Assembly (NCBI GenBank): GCA_902619055.1
Contig: CACNCW010000003.1
Span: 1-47,467 of the forward strand
DNA length: 47,467 nt
Direction: 5' to 3'
Origin: an uncultured Alphaproteobacteria bacterium
Lineage (GTDB): Bacteria > Pseudomonadota > Alphaproteobacteria > HIMB59 > GCA-002718135
Under the pieces are notes generated by a model. The model worked only from the letters and a program-made list of their open reading frames with translations. It was not told the DNA's origin and did not search any database. Of this stretch, positions 9,874 to 19,636 are shown one piece after another. The position numbers were made by a program, and so were the translations under genes. The stretch's first letter is position 1, and every line of letters starts with the position of its first letter.

Positions 9874-11460
9874 TTAGTAACCTACTGCCATACCATCCTT
9901 TCGTGGATCTGATCCTCCAATAAGTACTCCATTTTTTCTATCTATTTTTATACATTGACCACCGCCAATAGCATTTTTATTTATTTTAATTTTATGACCA
10001 ACATTTCGTAATTTTTTTACAATTTTATTATCTAATGAATCTTCAACATTTAAAATGCCATTAAGAGCAAATGCTCGAGGTAAATCTAAACCTTCTTGTA
10101 CTGACATATTGTAGTCGACTATATTCTGAATCAAATGAGATTGACCAATTGGTTGATATTGCCCTCCCATTACTCCATAAGAATACAAGGTCTCATTCTT
10201 CTTATTAGTTATTAGGCCAGGGATTATTGTATGAAGTGGTCTTTTTTGACTATCAATCGAGTTGGGATGACCATCTTCTAATCTGAAATTTACACCTCTA
10301 TTTTGAAAAAGAATTCCACTTCTATTACTTGTAATTCCACTTCCAAAACCATGACAAATTGAATTAATAAAAGATACTGAATTCAAATCTCTATCTACAA
10401 CACTTAAATATATTGTTTCAGGGTGAGAAGTTACATAGCCTTTTTTTGAAGAATAAATTTTATTATTATTTATTCTAGAACATAAAGAGCTTATATATTC
10501 ATTACTTAAATAATCTTTTATATTTATATTATTAAAATTAGCATCACCAAATATTGTTTCCTTAACCTCAAAACATATTTTCGAAATTTCAGCTTGAAGA
10601 TGATATCTTTCAAAACTTGAAGGATGATATTTTTTGATATTTAATTTCTCAGTCATTGCCATCATCATCAAAACAACTAATCCAGGACTATTTAAGGGGC
10701 ATTGATGTATTTTTAAATTTCTATATGAATTTGTTATTGTTTTTGAAAATAATGTTTTTTGATTATAGAAATCTTCTTCTGTATGCAGTCCTCCAAGTTT
10801 ATTTAGTGTCTTAACCATGTCTTCAGTTATTTCACTTTGATAAAATCCTTTAATTTTATTTTTTGAGATGATTCTTAAAGTATTTGCTAAAGGAATATTT
10901 TTAAAAACTTCACCGTAACTATAACTATGATTTGCATTTAAAAATAATCTTTTAGAATTAGAATTTTTTTTAAGTTTTTTTTCATTCTCTTTCCATGCAA
11001 TAGCTTCAACTTCATGAACAGGAAATCCTTTTCTAGCAAAATTTTCTGCACCATTTAAAACTTCATTAAAATCAATTCTTCCAAATTTTTCATGCATAGA
11101 ACACCATGCATGAACTGCTCCGGGAATAGTGACTGAATGTGGACTTGTTAAACCAATATTTTTTATTTTATTATCTTTATAAAACTGTAAATTTGCTTTT
11201 TTAGGAGCAATTCCAGACCCGTTTACAGCAATTGGTTTTTTTCCATTCATTGATATAATTGCAAAACAATCCCCACCGATACCTGTTGCGCTTGGACATA
11301 CTACAGCTTGAACAGCTGAAGCCGCGATAGCAGCATCAACAGCATTTCCACCTTTTTGAAGTACATTAATAGCCACCATGGAACTTAAAGGATTTGATGT
11401 TGCCACCATACCATTTTGAGCTAAAACATTAGATCTTCCTGGGTAAGATAACTTTCTCAT
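9874..11460 (-). CDS. gamma-glutamyltransferase family protein (cytosolic, YwrD-like)
   Basis: An N-terminal nucleophile hydrolase that transfers or hydrolyses gamma-glutamyl groups such as those of glutathione. The 528-aa precursor shows NGMVATS and [10 protein letters not shown] near the start, GIGGDCFA at 60-67, and the autocleavage site at [11 protein letters not shown], which makes T349 the predicted nucleophile and N-terminus of the small subunit. The oxyanion glycines are in [10 protein letters not shown]. No signal peptide is visible, unlike the periplasmic E. coli GGT, so a cytosolic role is inferred. It is shorter than the 580-aa periplasmic type. It is transcribed divergently from rpmJ and convergently with guaC. 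Confidence 0.9.
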   Translation of the reverse strand: MRKLSYPGRSNVLAQNGMVATSNPLSSMVAINVLQKGGNAVDAAIAASAVQAVVCPSATGIGGDCFAIISMNGKKPIAVNGSGIAPKKANLQFYKDNKIKNIGLTSPHSVTIPGAVHAWCSMHEKFGRIDFNEVLNGAENFARKGFPVHEVEAIAWKENEKKLKKNSNSKRLFLNANHSYSYGEVFKNIPLANTLRIISKNKIKGFYQSEITEDMVKTLNKLGGLHTEEDFYNQKTLFSKTITNSYRNLKIHQCPLNSPGLVVLMMMAMTEKLNIKKYHPSSFERYHLQAEISKICFEVKETIFGDANFNNINIKDYLSNEYISSLCSRINNNKIYSSKKGYVTSHPETIYLSVVDRDLNSVSFINSICHGFGSGITSNRSGILFQNRGVNFRLEDGHPNSIDSQKRPLHTIIPGLITNKKNETLYSYGVMGGQYQPIGQSHLIQNIVDYNMSVQEGLDLPRAFALNGILNVEDSLDNKIVKKLRNVGHKIKINKNAIGGGQCIKIDRKNGVLIGGSDPRKDGMAVGY

Positions 11461-11481
11461 ATTAATTCAGACAATATATGT

Positions 11482-11510
11482 TTGACAAAACAAATCCCAG
11501 AATTTAAAGC
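11482..11510 (+). promoter_or_regulatory. rpmJ: possible rpmJ promoter
   Basis: A perfect TTGACA (11482-11487) is followed after 17 bp by TAAAGC (11505-11510), a poor -10. A transcript from it would start at about 11517-11518, at the rpmJ ATG itself, giving a leaderless mRNA. No Shine-Dalgarno sequence precedes the ATG, which is consistent. Confidence 0.3.
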
Positions 11511-11624
11511 GCTTTTTATGAAAGTTAAATGTTCATTAAAAACTGCCAAAACTAGAGATAAAGATTGTAAGGTCGTTCGTAGAAAAGGTAGGATTTATGT
11601 AATTAATAAAAAAAATCCCAGAAT
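11492..11624 (+). repeat. 12-bp direct repeat at both ends of rpmJ
   Basis: AAATCCCAGAAT occurs at 11492-11503, upstream of rpmJ, and again at 11613-11624, inside the end of the gene. The two copies are 121 bp apart in the same orientation. The second copy encodes the conserved N-P-R-M part of L36. No mobile-element feature goes with it. Confidence 0.4.
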
Positions 11625-11643
11625 GAAGGCCAGACAGGGATAA
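11518..11643 (+). CDS. rpmJ: 50S ribosomal protein L36
   Basis: A 41-codon gene. The protein begins [17 protein letters not shown], continues [13 protein letters not shown] and ends [11 protein letters not shown]. This is the alphaproteobacterial L36 form, which has an insertion (KTAKTRDKD) relative to the 38-aa E. coli protein. Cysteines 5 and 17 remain, but the later zinc-site residues of C+ type L36 are replaced (VINKKNPR), so this looks like a zinc-free C- form. There is no Shine-Dalgarno before the ATG. The stop abuts the stop of convergent trxB with no gap. Confidence 0.93.
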   Translation: MKVKCSLKTAKTRDKDCKVVRRKGRIYVINKKNPRMKARQG

Positions 11644-12585
11644 TTAATTTTCTGCTATATATTTTTCAGCCTCTAAAGCAGCCATACAACCCATACCAGC
11701 AGCAGTTACAGCCTGCCTATAAATTTTATCTTTTACATCACCTGCTGCAAAGACTCCCCTAATACTTGTTTCAGTACTATCAGGTTTAGTAATTATATAA
11801 TTTTCCTCATCCATTTTTAACTTATCTATAAAGAGTGAAGTAGCGGGATCATGTCCTATAGCTATAAAAGCACCATCCACATCTATAGTTGTTTTGGTAC
11901 CATCTAGTGTGTTCTCTAAAATAATTTTTTTTAATGTATTTGGATTTTCTTCTCCAATAAACTCAGAAACCTTATTATTCCAAATTACTTCAATTTTTTT
12001 ATTGTTAAATAGTCTTTCTTGTAAAATTTTTTCAGCTCGTAAACTATCTCTTCTATGGATTAACAAAACCTTTGAAGCAAATTTAGTCAAAAACATTGCT
12101 TCCTCTACTGCACTATTACCTCCACCAATTACTGCTACTTGCTGATCTTTGAAGAAAAACCCATCACAAGTTGCACAAGCAGAAATACCAAATCCTTTAA
12201 ATTTTTTTTCACTTTCCAAATTCAGCCATCTAGCCTGAGCGCCTGTTGCAATAATTATCGATTTGGATACAAATTCTTTTCCTGACTCAGTTTTGGAAGT
12301 AAATGGATTTTTTTCAAAATCAACTGAAGTTACAATATCATTATGAAAGATAGTTCCTACTTTTACTGCTTGTTCTTTCATTTGTTCCATAAGCCAAGGA
12401 CCCTGAATTACATTTTCAAATCCTGGATAGTTTTCTACATCAGTAGTGATGGTTAGCTGACCTCCTGGTTCTAAACCTGAAACTAAGTGCGGTTTTAAAT
12501 TTGCTCTTGCTGCATAGATCGCAGCAGTATAGCCTGCTGGTCCAGAGCCAATAATTAAGACGTCATTTTCTATTTTTTCAGTCAT
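11644..12585 (-). CDS. trxB: thioredoxin-disulfide reductase
   Basis: TrxB passes electrons from NADPH through FAD and a redox disulfide to thioredoxin. The 313-aa protein has the FAD-binding GSGPAGYTAAIYAARA at 13-28, the NADPH-domain GGGNSAVEEA, the redox pair C137-A-T-C140, and the C-terminal FAD motif GVFAAGDVKDK with YRQAVTAAGMGCMAA. This is the standard low-molecular-weight bacterial enzyme. It is the last gene of the minus-strand run that starts with carA, 17 bp after the 2OG oxygenase gene. Confidence 0.96.
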   Translation of the reverse strand: MTEKIENDVLIIGSGPAGYTAAIYAARANLKPHLVSGLEPGGQLTITTDVENYPGFENVIQGPWLMEQMKEQAVKVGTIFHNDIVTSVDFEKNPFTSKTESGKEFVSKSIIIATGAQARWLNLESEKKFKGFGISACATCDGFFFKDQQVAVIGGGNSAVEEAMFLTKFASKVLLIHRRDSLRAEKILQERLFNNKKIEVIWNNKVSEFIGEENPNTLKKIILENTLDGTKTTIDVDGAFIAIGHDPATSLFIDKLKMDEENYIITKPDSTETSIRGVFAAGDVKDKIYRQAVTAAGMGCMAALEAEKYIAEN

Positions 12586-12602
12586 ATAATTAAATTAATA
12601 AT

Positions 12603-13223
12603 TTAAGCACTTTTTTCAACTGGCCAATCTGTATTAAAAGTAACATAATTTATTTGAATACATCTTCTTTCTTTTTGAATTTCTTTTAATTCAAGTCCAT
12701 GCCAAGTATCATCCCCTGAAGAAAAAAAATAACCACTATTATGAACATATTTAATTGTTTTAACTAATTTAAAATTTTTATCATATAGATCGGTACCCAA
12801 ATTTGACGCTTCATTATATGGGTTCGCCCAAACCATCATAGTCATTAATTTTTCTGAAATATCTTTGTGTGGTTTTAACCAAAATCCTTTTTTATCTCCA
12901 ATTACTTCTAATCTGACGTATGAATTTGATAAATCTTTATCAATTAATTTCGATATTTTATTTACCATTTCTTTGCTTTGTAAAGACTGAATTAATTTTG
13001 TTAGATATGGAAAAATTTGACAATTATTTTTTGTTATAAAAAGTCTTAATTTACCATCAACTCCCTGTCCTGTATGATCGGCAGCTCTTGTCCCATCGTA
13101 CATTCTGTCTCCTGACGGAATGTTACTATAGGAAATTTCATCTAATGCGCCTTCTTCTAAACAATTACTAAATACCCAGTGATTAAAGGGAAAATCTGCA
13201 TGAGTTAAATTCTCAAGATTCAT
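12603..13223 (-). CDS. 2OG-Fe(II) oxygenase-like protein
   Basis: A 206-aa protein with the facial triad of 2-oxoglutarate/Fe(II) dioxygenases. H119-x-D121 lies in WLKPHKDI, the distal histidine is H175 in DDTWHGLE, and the 2OG-binding arginine is probably R186 or R187 in ERRCIQINYV. Before it is a segment with DGTRAADHTGQG. Proteins of this shape occur near cell-envelope or glycan-modifying genes, but the substrate is unknown. Its start overlaps the end of the ELM1-family gene by 11 bp, so the two proteins are probably made together. Confidence 0.75.
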   Translation of the reverse strand: MNLENLTHADFPFNHWVFSNCLEEGALDEISYSNIPSGDRMYDGTRAADHTGQGVDGKLRLFITKNNCQIFPYLTKLIQSLQSKEMVNKISKLIDKDLSNSYVRLEVIGDKKGFWLKPHKDISEKLMTMMVWANPYNEASNLGTDLYDKNFKLVKTIKYVHNSGYFFSSGDDTWHGLELKEIQKERRCIQINYVTFNTDWPVEKSA

Positions 13224-14166
13224 TTTTCCTTTCTATAATTCTTTTTTTTATAATTCCAGCAATTCTTTTGCTTTCCTCTAGTTTCGTATATGTCCAATTT
13301 TCTAATTTATCTAAAGTCTTAAAATCTCTTGTTATATTCATTTTTTTAAATTCTTCATGGAATCTTATAAATCTTTTACTTTTTCTCTTCATTGGTAATT
13401 GATAAACATAAATTGGCTTACCAGATATACTTGCTTCAGAAATCATAGAGGTTGAGTCAGAAGTAATAATAAAATAACTGGAATTATAAATAGCAAATTC
13501 GTATGGATTTTTTCCTTCTCCAAGCCATAATGTAGACATAGTACTCAATTCTTTTTTCAAAATATGCTTAATTTCTTTATTAGTTCTTCTCGAGGTAAGA
13601 ATTAAAATTTCATTATTATGAGACTTTAATTTTTTTATTCTTTTACAAAGATCTAAAGTATTTTCTTTTGAGAAATTATAGTGATTATTTTCACCTCCAA
13701 TAATAAATGTGATCAAATTTTTTGTATTAATTTCATAATGATTTTTCAAATTATTAAATTGTTTAAAATTATGTAATGCACCCAAAGAATTAATTATATT
13801 GTCACCATATAAACCATCATGATTTGGAGCTATAACATAAGAAAAGTTTTTTGAAGAAATTTTTGGGTTTTGAATATGAATATTAATAATTTTTGGATAT
13901 TTTTTTTTAAGATAGATTGATAGGTAAACACTTTTTCTTCCACAACTGATAACTAAATCAGGAATCTCCTCTATTGGTAACTTATTTTTAAATATCCAAC
14001 TAAAAATAGGAAGTATCCCAGGCTGTAATTTATTCCAAGGAAAAATTATTTCAGTTTTAATTTCCTTTACATTTACACTCAATTCATTTGCCAGACCTTT
14101 AGTCTGACTTATCATTCCTTGTGAACCATCAGTTAATGACCAAATTTTAGGATTGTCTATATTCAA
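13213..14166 (-). CDS. ELM1/GtrOC1-family putative nucleoside-diphosphate-sugar-type glycosyltransferase
   Basis: A 317-aa protein of the mitochondrial fission ELM1 (DUF1022) family. It begins KIWSLTDGSQGMISQTKGLA, has LVISCGRKSVYLSIYLKKKY and NIHIQNPKI in the first Rossmann-like half, and DSTSMISEASISGKPIYVYQL in the second. The last motif resembles the donor-binding end of GT-B glycosyltransferases. Plant ELM1 acts in mitochondrial fission; the bacterial role is unknown. The start is a TTG at 14164-14166 that overlaps the greA stop as TTGA; the next methionine would remove the conserved N-terminal motif, so I keep the TTG. Confidence 0.82.
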   Translation of the reverse strand: MNIDNPKIWSLTDGSQGMISQTKGLANELSVNVKEIKTEIIFPWNKLQPGILPIFSWIFKNKLPIEEIPDLVISCGRKSVYLSIYLKKKYPKIINIHIQNPKISSKNFSYVIAPNHDGLYGDNIINSLGALHNFKQFNNLKNHYEINTKNLITFIIGGENNHYNFSKENTLDLCKRIKKLKSHNNEILILTSRRTNKEIKHILKKELSTMSTLWLGEGKNPYEFAIYNSSYFIITSDSTSMISEASISGKPIYVYQLPMKRKSKRFIRFHEEFKKMNITRDFKTLDKLENWTYTKLEESKRIAGIIKKRIIERKNES

Positions 14167-14636
14167 ATGTATTTTATTGATAATATTGTATAACTTTTTA
14201 AACCTTTTGGACTATTGATTTCAACATTGTCTTCTACTGTTTTACCAATCAAGCCTCTTGCTAAAGGACTAGTAATTGAAAGTTTTTTATTTTCAATATC
14301 TGATTCATATTCCCCAACAATTTGATATTGTTTTTTTTCTCCACTTTCATCATCTTCTATTTCAACTGTTGCACCAAATTTAATATCGTCACCTTCAACA
14401 GATTTAACATCTATTACCTCTGCTTTACTAATAGCACTCTCTAAATCTATAACTCTTCCTTCAATTAAACTTTGTTGTTCTTTAGCATATTGATATTCTG
14501 CATTTTCAGATAAATCACCGTGGCTTCTAGCCTCAGCAATTGCTTCAATAATTTTTGGTCTATCTTCAGAGGTTAGTTTTTTTAATTCATCTTGTAATTT
14601 TGTATAACCTTCAGCAGTCATAGGAATTTTATTCAT
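14163..14636 (-). CDS. greA: transcription elongation factor GreA
   Basis: GreA rescues backtracked RNA polymerase by stimulating cleavage of the transcript 3' end. The 157-aa protein has the usual N-terminal coiled coil (MTAEGYTKLQDELKKL, then EARSHGDLSENAEYQYAKEQ, whose acidic tip carries the conserved D and E) and the C-terminal FKBP-like domain ending in SPLARGLIGKTVEDNVEI. It lies 40 bp after carB on the same strand and is coupled by a 4-bp overlap to the ELM1-family gene. The gap holds no obvious hairpin. Confidence 0.97.
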   Translation of the reverse strand: MNKIPMTAEGYTKLQDELKKLTSEDRPKIIEAIAEARSHGDLSENAEYQYAKEQQSLIEGRVIDLESAISKAEVIDVKSVEGDDIKFGATVEIEDDESGEKKQYQIVGEYESDIENKKLSITSPLARGLIGKTVEDNVEINSPKGLKSYTILSIKYI

Positions 14637-14676
14637 AAACTCATGATGATTTATTTATTTTTTATAGTCAATAAAA

Positions 14677-17600
14677 TTAATTTATGGTTTGAAGACTTTT
14701 TATTGTGAATTCCTGAGTTTTCATATGTTCAATAGCATCTACAGCTACTTTTGCTCCAGCTATTGTCGTATAATATGGAATATTATACATTAATGATGTC
14801 CTTCTAATACTATAGCTATCTCTAATAGATGATTGAGTTTTTGTTGTATTAATTACTAGCTGAATTTCATTATTAATTAATGAGTCAACTACATGAGGAT
14901 TACCTTCTTTTACTTTATTTACTATTTTTGTCTTGATATTATTAGAATTTAAATATTCAGCAGTCCCTTTAGTTGCAAGTAGACTAAAATCTAATTCTTT
15001 TAACTTTTGTGCTATCTCAATAATGAACTTTTTATTATCATTATCTATTGAAATAAATACTGTACCTTTAGAAGGAAGAATATTACCACAGGCTATTTGG
15101 CTTTTTATATAGGAAGATAAAAAGGTTTCATCTATTCCCATAACTTCTCCTGTAGATTTCATTTCAGGACCTAATATTAGATCCACTCCATCAAATTTAT
15201 TGAAAGGAAAAACAGATTCTTTAACATTAAAGTTTTTTAATTCATTAATTTTATAATCATTCAAAATTGTATTAAGATTTTCGCCGACCATTACTTTTGC
15301 TGCAATTTTTGCGATCGGAATACCTTTTGATTTGGCTACAAATGGTACAGTCCTACTAGCTCTTGGGTTTACTTCTAAAACATATATCTTTTTATCTTTA
15401 ATTGCTAATTGAGTATTCATTAATCCAACAACATTAATTTCATTGGCAATTTTTGATACCCATTCAATAATTTTATTCTGAGTTTCTTTACTAACTGAAT
15501 AAGGGGGTAAGGAACAAGCACTATCTCCAGAGTGGATTCCTGCCTCTTCTATGTGTTCCATAATCCCAGCTACATATATTTCTCCATTTTTATCTCTAAT
15601 AATATCTACATCTATTTCTTTCGCATTCTCAAGATACTCATCAATTAAAATTATATTATTTGAAGAGACTTCAAGAGCTTCATTAGAAAATGATTCTAAA
15701 TTATCTTTATCATATGCGATTTGCATAGCTCTTCCTCCAAGTACATATGAGGGTCTAACTAAAACAGGGTATCCAATTTCTTCAGCTTTTTCTAAAGTTT
15801 GAGCTACAGTATTTGCAAAAGCATTTTTTGGCTGAGCAATTTTTAGTTTCATTAATATTTCACTGAATCTATCTCTATCTTCAGCTAAATCTATTGCTTC
15901 AGTTGAAGTTCCTATAACTTTTATTCCAAATTCTTCTAATTCTTTTGCAATTTTTAAAGGAGTCTGACCTCCAAATTGAACTAACACACCAAGAACATTT
16001 CCACTACTTTTTTCTTTGTTGTAAATTTCAATAACACTTTCAGCTGAAAGTGGTTCAAAATAAAGTCTATCAGCAGTATCATAGTCAGTTGAAACTGTTT
16101 CTGGGTTACAATTTATCATTATTGTTTCAATGCCCTTCTCTTTCAATGCATAGACAGCATGTACACAGCAATAATCAAATTCAATGCCTTGACCTATTCT
16201 GTTAGGACCGCCTCCAAGAATTATTACTTTGTCTTTTGATGTAGGATTTGCTTCACAGAATTTAGTATTTTCAAAATCCCAATCGTAAGTAGAATAAAGA
16301 TACGGAGTTTTAGAGCTAAATTCACCTGCACAAGTATCCACTAGTCTGAAGACAGGATTAATATCATTATTATTTCTAAATTTTCTTAATTCGTTTTCTT
16401 TAATACTTAATATTGATGAGATTTTACTATCGGAGAAGCCTATTTTCTTAGCATATAATATTATATCTTTGTTAAGGCCTTTTTCTTTTAAGATTTTTTC
16501 AAAATCAATTATTGTTTTAATTTGATATAAAAACCATTTATCATATTTTGTAGTTTGATTTATTTCATTAACTGTTAATCCAATCCTTAGGGCTTCACCT
16601 ACAACTAACAATCGTTGCGAAGATTGTATTTTAAGTTCATTCAAAATTGTTTTTTTATCATTTGAGCTAAGTTTTGGTTTATCAAAACCAGTTAGACCGT
16701 ACTCAAGAGAATTAAACCCCTTTTGGATTGATTCATTAAAAGATCTACCTATACTCATTGCCTCACCAACTGATTTCATGGATGTTGTTAAGTCAGAATT
16801 AGCACCAACAAATTTTTCAAAAGTAAATCTTGGAATTTTAGTTACAACATAATCAATAGTTGGTTCAAAACTTGCTGGTGTTGTCGTGGTAATATCATTT
16901 TGAAGTTCATCTAAAGTATAACCTACGGCTAATTTTGCAGCAATTTTTGCTATTGGAAAACCTGTAGCTTTTGATGCTAACGCAGAAGATCTACTAACTC
17001 TTGGATTCATTTCAATGACATTGATTTCACCATCTTCAGGATTTATTGCAAATTGAACATTTGAGCCACCAGTATCGACACCTATTTTTCTGAGAACCTT
17101 AATGCTAGCATTCCTTAAAATTTGATATTCTTTATCAGTTAATGTTAAGGATGGAGCTACTGTAATGCTATCTCCAGTATGAACACCCATTGGATCAACA
17201 TTTTCAATTGAGCAAACAATAATACAATTATCTTTATTATCTCTAACAACTTCCATCTCAAATTCTTTCCAACCTGAAACAGATTTTTCAATAAGTATCT
17301 GGTTTGTTGGGCTAGCATTTAAACCCCTATTACATAAATCAATAAAACCCTCATCATCATAGGCAACACCACCTCCAGTACCTCCAAGTGTAAAACTTGG
17401 CCTTATGACAAGAGGTAAATTTAATTCATTTTTTACTCTTTTTGACTCTTCAATAGTATTAACCACGTAACTTTTAGGACAGCTTAGACCAATTTCTTTC
17501 ATGGCATCTTTAAATTTTTGTCTATCCTCAGCTAATTCTATTGCTGTTGGATTAGCTCCAATCATTTTTACTCCGTGTTTTTCAAGTATACGATTATTAA

Positions 17601-17907
17601 AAAGTTCCATTGAAACGTTTAAAGCAGTTTGCCCTCCCATGGTTGGAAGAAGAGCATCTGGTTTTTCAATTTCGATTATTTTTTCTACAAATTCTTTAGT
17701 TATAGGTTCAATATAAGTTTGATCAGCTAATTCTGGATCTGTCATTATTGTTGCAGGATTTGAATTAATTAATACAATTTTGTAACCTTCATCTTTGAGA
17801 GACTTACATGCCTGAGCACCAGAGTAATCAAATTCACAAGCTTGACCAATTACTATAGGACCTGCACCTACTATTAATATTTTATTTATGTCAGTTCTTT
17901 TTGGCAT
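14677..17907 (-). CDS. carB: carbamoyl-phosphate synthase large subunit
   Basis: CarB makes carbamoyl phosphate from bicarbonate, two ATP and ammonia tunnelled from CarA, feeding pyrimidine and arginine synthesis. The 1076-aa chain (E. coli 1073) has the two homologous halves: [20 protein letters not shown] at the start and [19 protein letters not shown] in the second half, each with an ATP-grasp domain containing [17 protein letters not shown] or [19 protein letters not shown]-terminal MGS-like allosteric domain follows (about 940 onward, [10 protein letters not shown]). I start at ATG 17907 (MPKRTDINK), where homology begins; the frame is open 51 codons further upstream inside carA, but that part is not CarB-like. 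It overlaps carA by 17 bp. Confidence 0.97.
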   Translation of the reverse strand: MPKRTDINKILIVGAGPIVIGQACEFDYSGAQACKSLKDEGYKIVLINSNPATIMTDPELADQTYIEPITKEFVEKIIEIEKPDALLPTMGGQTALNVSMELFNNRILEKHGVKMIGANPTAIELAEDRQKFKDAMKEIGLSCPKSYVVNTIEESKRVKNELNLPLVIRPSFTLGGTGGGVAYDDEGFIDLCNRGLNASPTNQILIEKSVSGWKEFEMEVVRDNKDNCIIVCSIENVDPMGVHTGDSITVAPSLTLTDKEYQILRNASIKVLRKIGVDTGGSNVQFAINPEDGEINVIEMNPRVSRSSALASKATGFPIAKIAAKLAVGYTLDELQNDITTTTPASFEPTIDYVVTKIPRFTFEKFVGANSDLTTSMKSVGEAMSIGRSFNESIQKGFNSLEYGLTGFDKPKLSSNDKKTILNELKIQSSQRLLVVGEALRIGLTVNEINQTTKYDKWFLYQIKTIIDFEKILKEKGLNKDIILYAKKIGFSDSKISSILSIKENELRKFRNNNDINPVFRLVDTCAGEFSSKTPYLYSTYDWDFENTKFCEANPTSKDKVIILGGGPNRIGQGIEFDYCCVHAVYALKEKGIETIMINCNPETVSTDYDTADRLYFEPLSAESVIEIYNKEKSSGNVLGVLVQFGGQTPLKIAKELEEFGIKVIGTSTEAIDLAEDRDRFSEILMKLKIAQPKNAFANTVAQTLEKAEEIGYPVLVRPSYVLGGRAMQIAYDKDNLESFSNEALEVSSNNIILIDEYLENAKEIDVDIIRDKNGEIYVAGIMEHIEEAGIHSGDSACSLPPYSVSKETQNKIIEWVSKIANEINVVGLMNTQLAIKDKKIYVLEVNPRASRTVPFVAKSKGIPIAKIAAKVMVGENLNTILNDYKINELKNFNVKESVFPFNKFDGVDLILGPEMKSTGEVMGIDETFLSSYIKSQIACGNILPSKGTVFISIDNDNKKFIIEIAQKLKELDFSLLATKGTAEYLNSNNIKTKIVNKVKEGNPHVVDSLINNEIQLVINTTKTQSSIRDSYSIRRTSLMYNIPYYTTIAGAKVAVDAIEHMKTQEFTIKSLQTIN

Positions 17908-19060
17908 TTTGCTCAATAAGTTTATAAAATTCTTTAAACAAATAATGACTATCATGTGGACCAGGCGACGCCTCTGGGTGATATTGAACACTAAATACTG
18001 GTAAATGCTTATGTCTAAAACCTTCATTAGTTCCGTCAAATAGTGACACATGAGTTTCAATTATATCTTTGCCAAAACTATCTCTATCAACTTCAAAGCC
18101 ATGATTTTGTGAAGTAATTTCAACAATGCCTGTTTCAAGATTTTTTACTGGATGGTTTGAACCTCTGTGACCCTGAAACATTTTTTTAGTTTTTCCATTT
18201 AATGCCAATCCTAAAATTTGATGTCCTAAACATATTCCAAATATTGGAATATTATCATCAATTAATTTTTTAATCACATTAACTATTTTACTACCTGTGG
18301 CATAAGGATCACCAGGGCCGTTTGATAAAAAAATCCCTGAAGGATTAGTTTCTATTATTTCTTCGTAGCTAGAAAATAAATTTAATACAGTTGGGTTAAG
18401 ATTAAATTCATTTAGATTTCTTAAAATGTTATTTTTGATACCAAAGTCTAAGCAAGTAACATTATATTTAAATTGGTTTTTAATTGATTTATCACTTTTC
18501 CAAATTCCTTTTTTCCAATTATAGTTTTGCTCTGTCGATACTATACTCGCCAAATCTAAATTTTGAAGACCTTTCCACTCATTTATTTGAGTTTTAAGTT
18601 TTTCAATTTTATTTTCATCTTCTCCAAAGTAAATAATTGCAGCCTTCTTAGCTCCCTCAACAGATAATTTCTTTGTTAAGTATCTAGTATCAATTCCAAA
18701 AATACATGGAATTTTGTTTTTTAAAAAATATGAATTTAAGTCATTTTCTGCTCTCCAATTTGAATACTCTGATAATGGTTGGTTTATTACACAACCATCA
18801 GCATAGATTTTTTTTGACTCTTGATCTTCTAGATTTGTACCTACAATGCCAACATGTGGAAAAGTAAATGTAATGATTTGCTTTGTATATGAAGGATCAG
18901 ATAATGCTTCTTGATAGCCTGTTTGAGAGGTATTAAAACATAGCTCACCTACGGCTGCCTTTTTTTCTCCTAATCCATAACCCCAAAAGATTTCACCATT
19001 TTCTAATACAAGAGCTGCAGTTTTATTGTGTATATGTGGTTCTTTTTTTAAAACTTCCAT
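17891..19060 (-). CDS. carA: carbamoyl-phosphate synthase small subunit
   Basis: The glutaminase subunit that supplies ammonia to CarB. The 389-aa protein has the N-terminal CarA domain ([28 protein letters not shown]) and a C-terminal class I amidotransferase domain with the nucleophile C277 in GICLGHQ and the H361/E363 pair in [15 protein letters not shown] at 259-262 is intact. I use ATG 19060; a TTG six codons upstream is in frame but unlikely. It heads a minus-strand run carA-carB-greA-ELM1-2OG oxygenase-trxB and is divergent from yqeY across 120 bp. Confidence 0.96.
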   Translation of the reverse strand: MEVLKKEPHIHNKTAALVLENGEIFWGYGLGEKKAAVGELCFNTSQTGYQEALSDPSYTKQIITFTFPHVGIVGTNLEDQESKKIYADGCVINQPLSEYSNWRAENDLNSYFLKNKIPCIFGIDTRYLTKKLSVEGAKKAAIIYFGEDENKIEKLKTQINEWKGLQNLDLASIVSTEQNYNWKKGIWKSDKSIKNQFKYNVTCLDFGIKNNILRNLNEFNLNPTVLNLFSSYEEIIETNPSGIFLSNGPGDPYATGSKIVNVIKKLIDDNIPIFGICLGHQILGLALNGKTKKMFQGHRGSNHPVKNLETGIVEITSQNHGFEVDRDSFGKDIIETHVSLFDGTNEGFRHKHLPVFSVQYHPEASPGPHDSHYLFKEFYKLIEQNAKKN

Positions 19061-19086
19061 TATATTTAGATGAAGCAAAATGATAG

Positions 19087-19115
19087 TTAGTAGGCATTTA
19101 TAACAATGTAGTCAA
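19087..19115 (-). promoter_or_regulatory. possible sigma-70 promoter for carA
   Basis: On the minus strand TTGACT (19115-19110) and TACTAA (19092-19087) are 17 bp apart. Transcription would start near 19080, about 20 bp before the carA ATG. The -35 box is good and the -10 box is mediocre. Confidence 0.35.
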
Positions 19116-19122
19116 GGATTAG

Positions 19123-19150
19123 TTGAAATTAAAAACAAGAATTATATTAT
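19123..19150 (+). promoter_or_regulatory. possible sigma-70 promoter for yqeY-dnaG-rpoD
   Basis: TTGAAA (19123-19128) and TATTAT (19145-19150) are separated by 16 bp, about 30 bp before the yqeY start. This is the only sizeable gap upstream of the operon. It sits next to, and does not overlap, the candidate carA promoter on the other strand. Confidence 0.4.
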
Positions 19151-19180
19151 TAAATTAAATTTATTAGAAAGTGAAAAAAT

Positions 19181-19636
19181 ATGAGCTTAAGGGATAAAAT
19201 TGAAAGTGATTATAACAATTCTATCAAAGAAAAAGATAGTAATTCTATCAATACTTTAAGATTAATAAAGAGCGCTATTAAAGATAAGGAAATTTCTCTT
19301 AGAGGTAAGCAAGACTCTTTGACCGATTCTGATATTTTAAGTTTACTTCAAAGTTTAGTAAAACAAAGAAAAGACTCAATAGAAGCTTTTGAAAAAGCGA
19401 ATCGGAATGATCTTATTGAAAATGAACTGAATGAAATCAAAGTAATAGAAATGTTTTTACCAAAACAAATGAATGAAGATGAAACAACATTGATCATAAA
19501 GAATATAATTCAAGAGAAGAATTATACATCAATTAAAGAAATGAGTGCCCTTATGAAAATAATTAAGGAAAACTATACTGGAAAAATAGATATGGGTTTA
19601 GTGGGAAAAATAGCTAAATCTTTACTAGGCAACTGA
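19181..19636 (+). CDS. yqeY: GatB/YqeY domain protein
   Basis: A 151-aa protein made of the YqeY domain: MSLRDKIESDYNNSIKEKD at the start, NTLRLIKSAIKDKEI, the central LVKQRKDSIEAFEKANR and IEMFLPKQMNE. The fold is shared with the tail of GatB in the amidotransferase that makes Gln-tRNA, so tRNA contact is suspected. In alphaproteobacteria the gene typically precedes dnaG and rpoD, as here. The stop and the dnaG start share one base (TGATG), which means translational coupling. Confidence 0.92.
   Translation: MSLRDKIESDYNNSIKEKDSNSINTLRLIKSAIKDKEISLRGKQDSLTDSDILSLLQSLVKQRKDSIEAFEKANRNDLIENELNEIKVIEMFLPKQMNEDETTLIIKNIIQEKNYTSIKEMSALMKIIKENYTGKIDMGLVGKIAKSLLGN

Noticed and set aside
17908..18060. 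Longer N-terminus of CarB starting inside carA
   Set aside because: The extra 51 residues are the out-of-frame reading of carA and have no CarB similarity; homology begins at the ATG at 17907.
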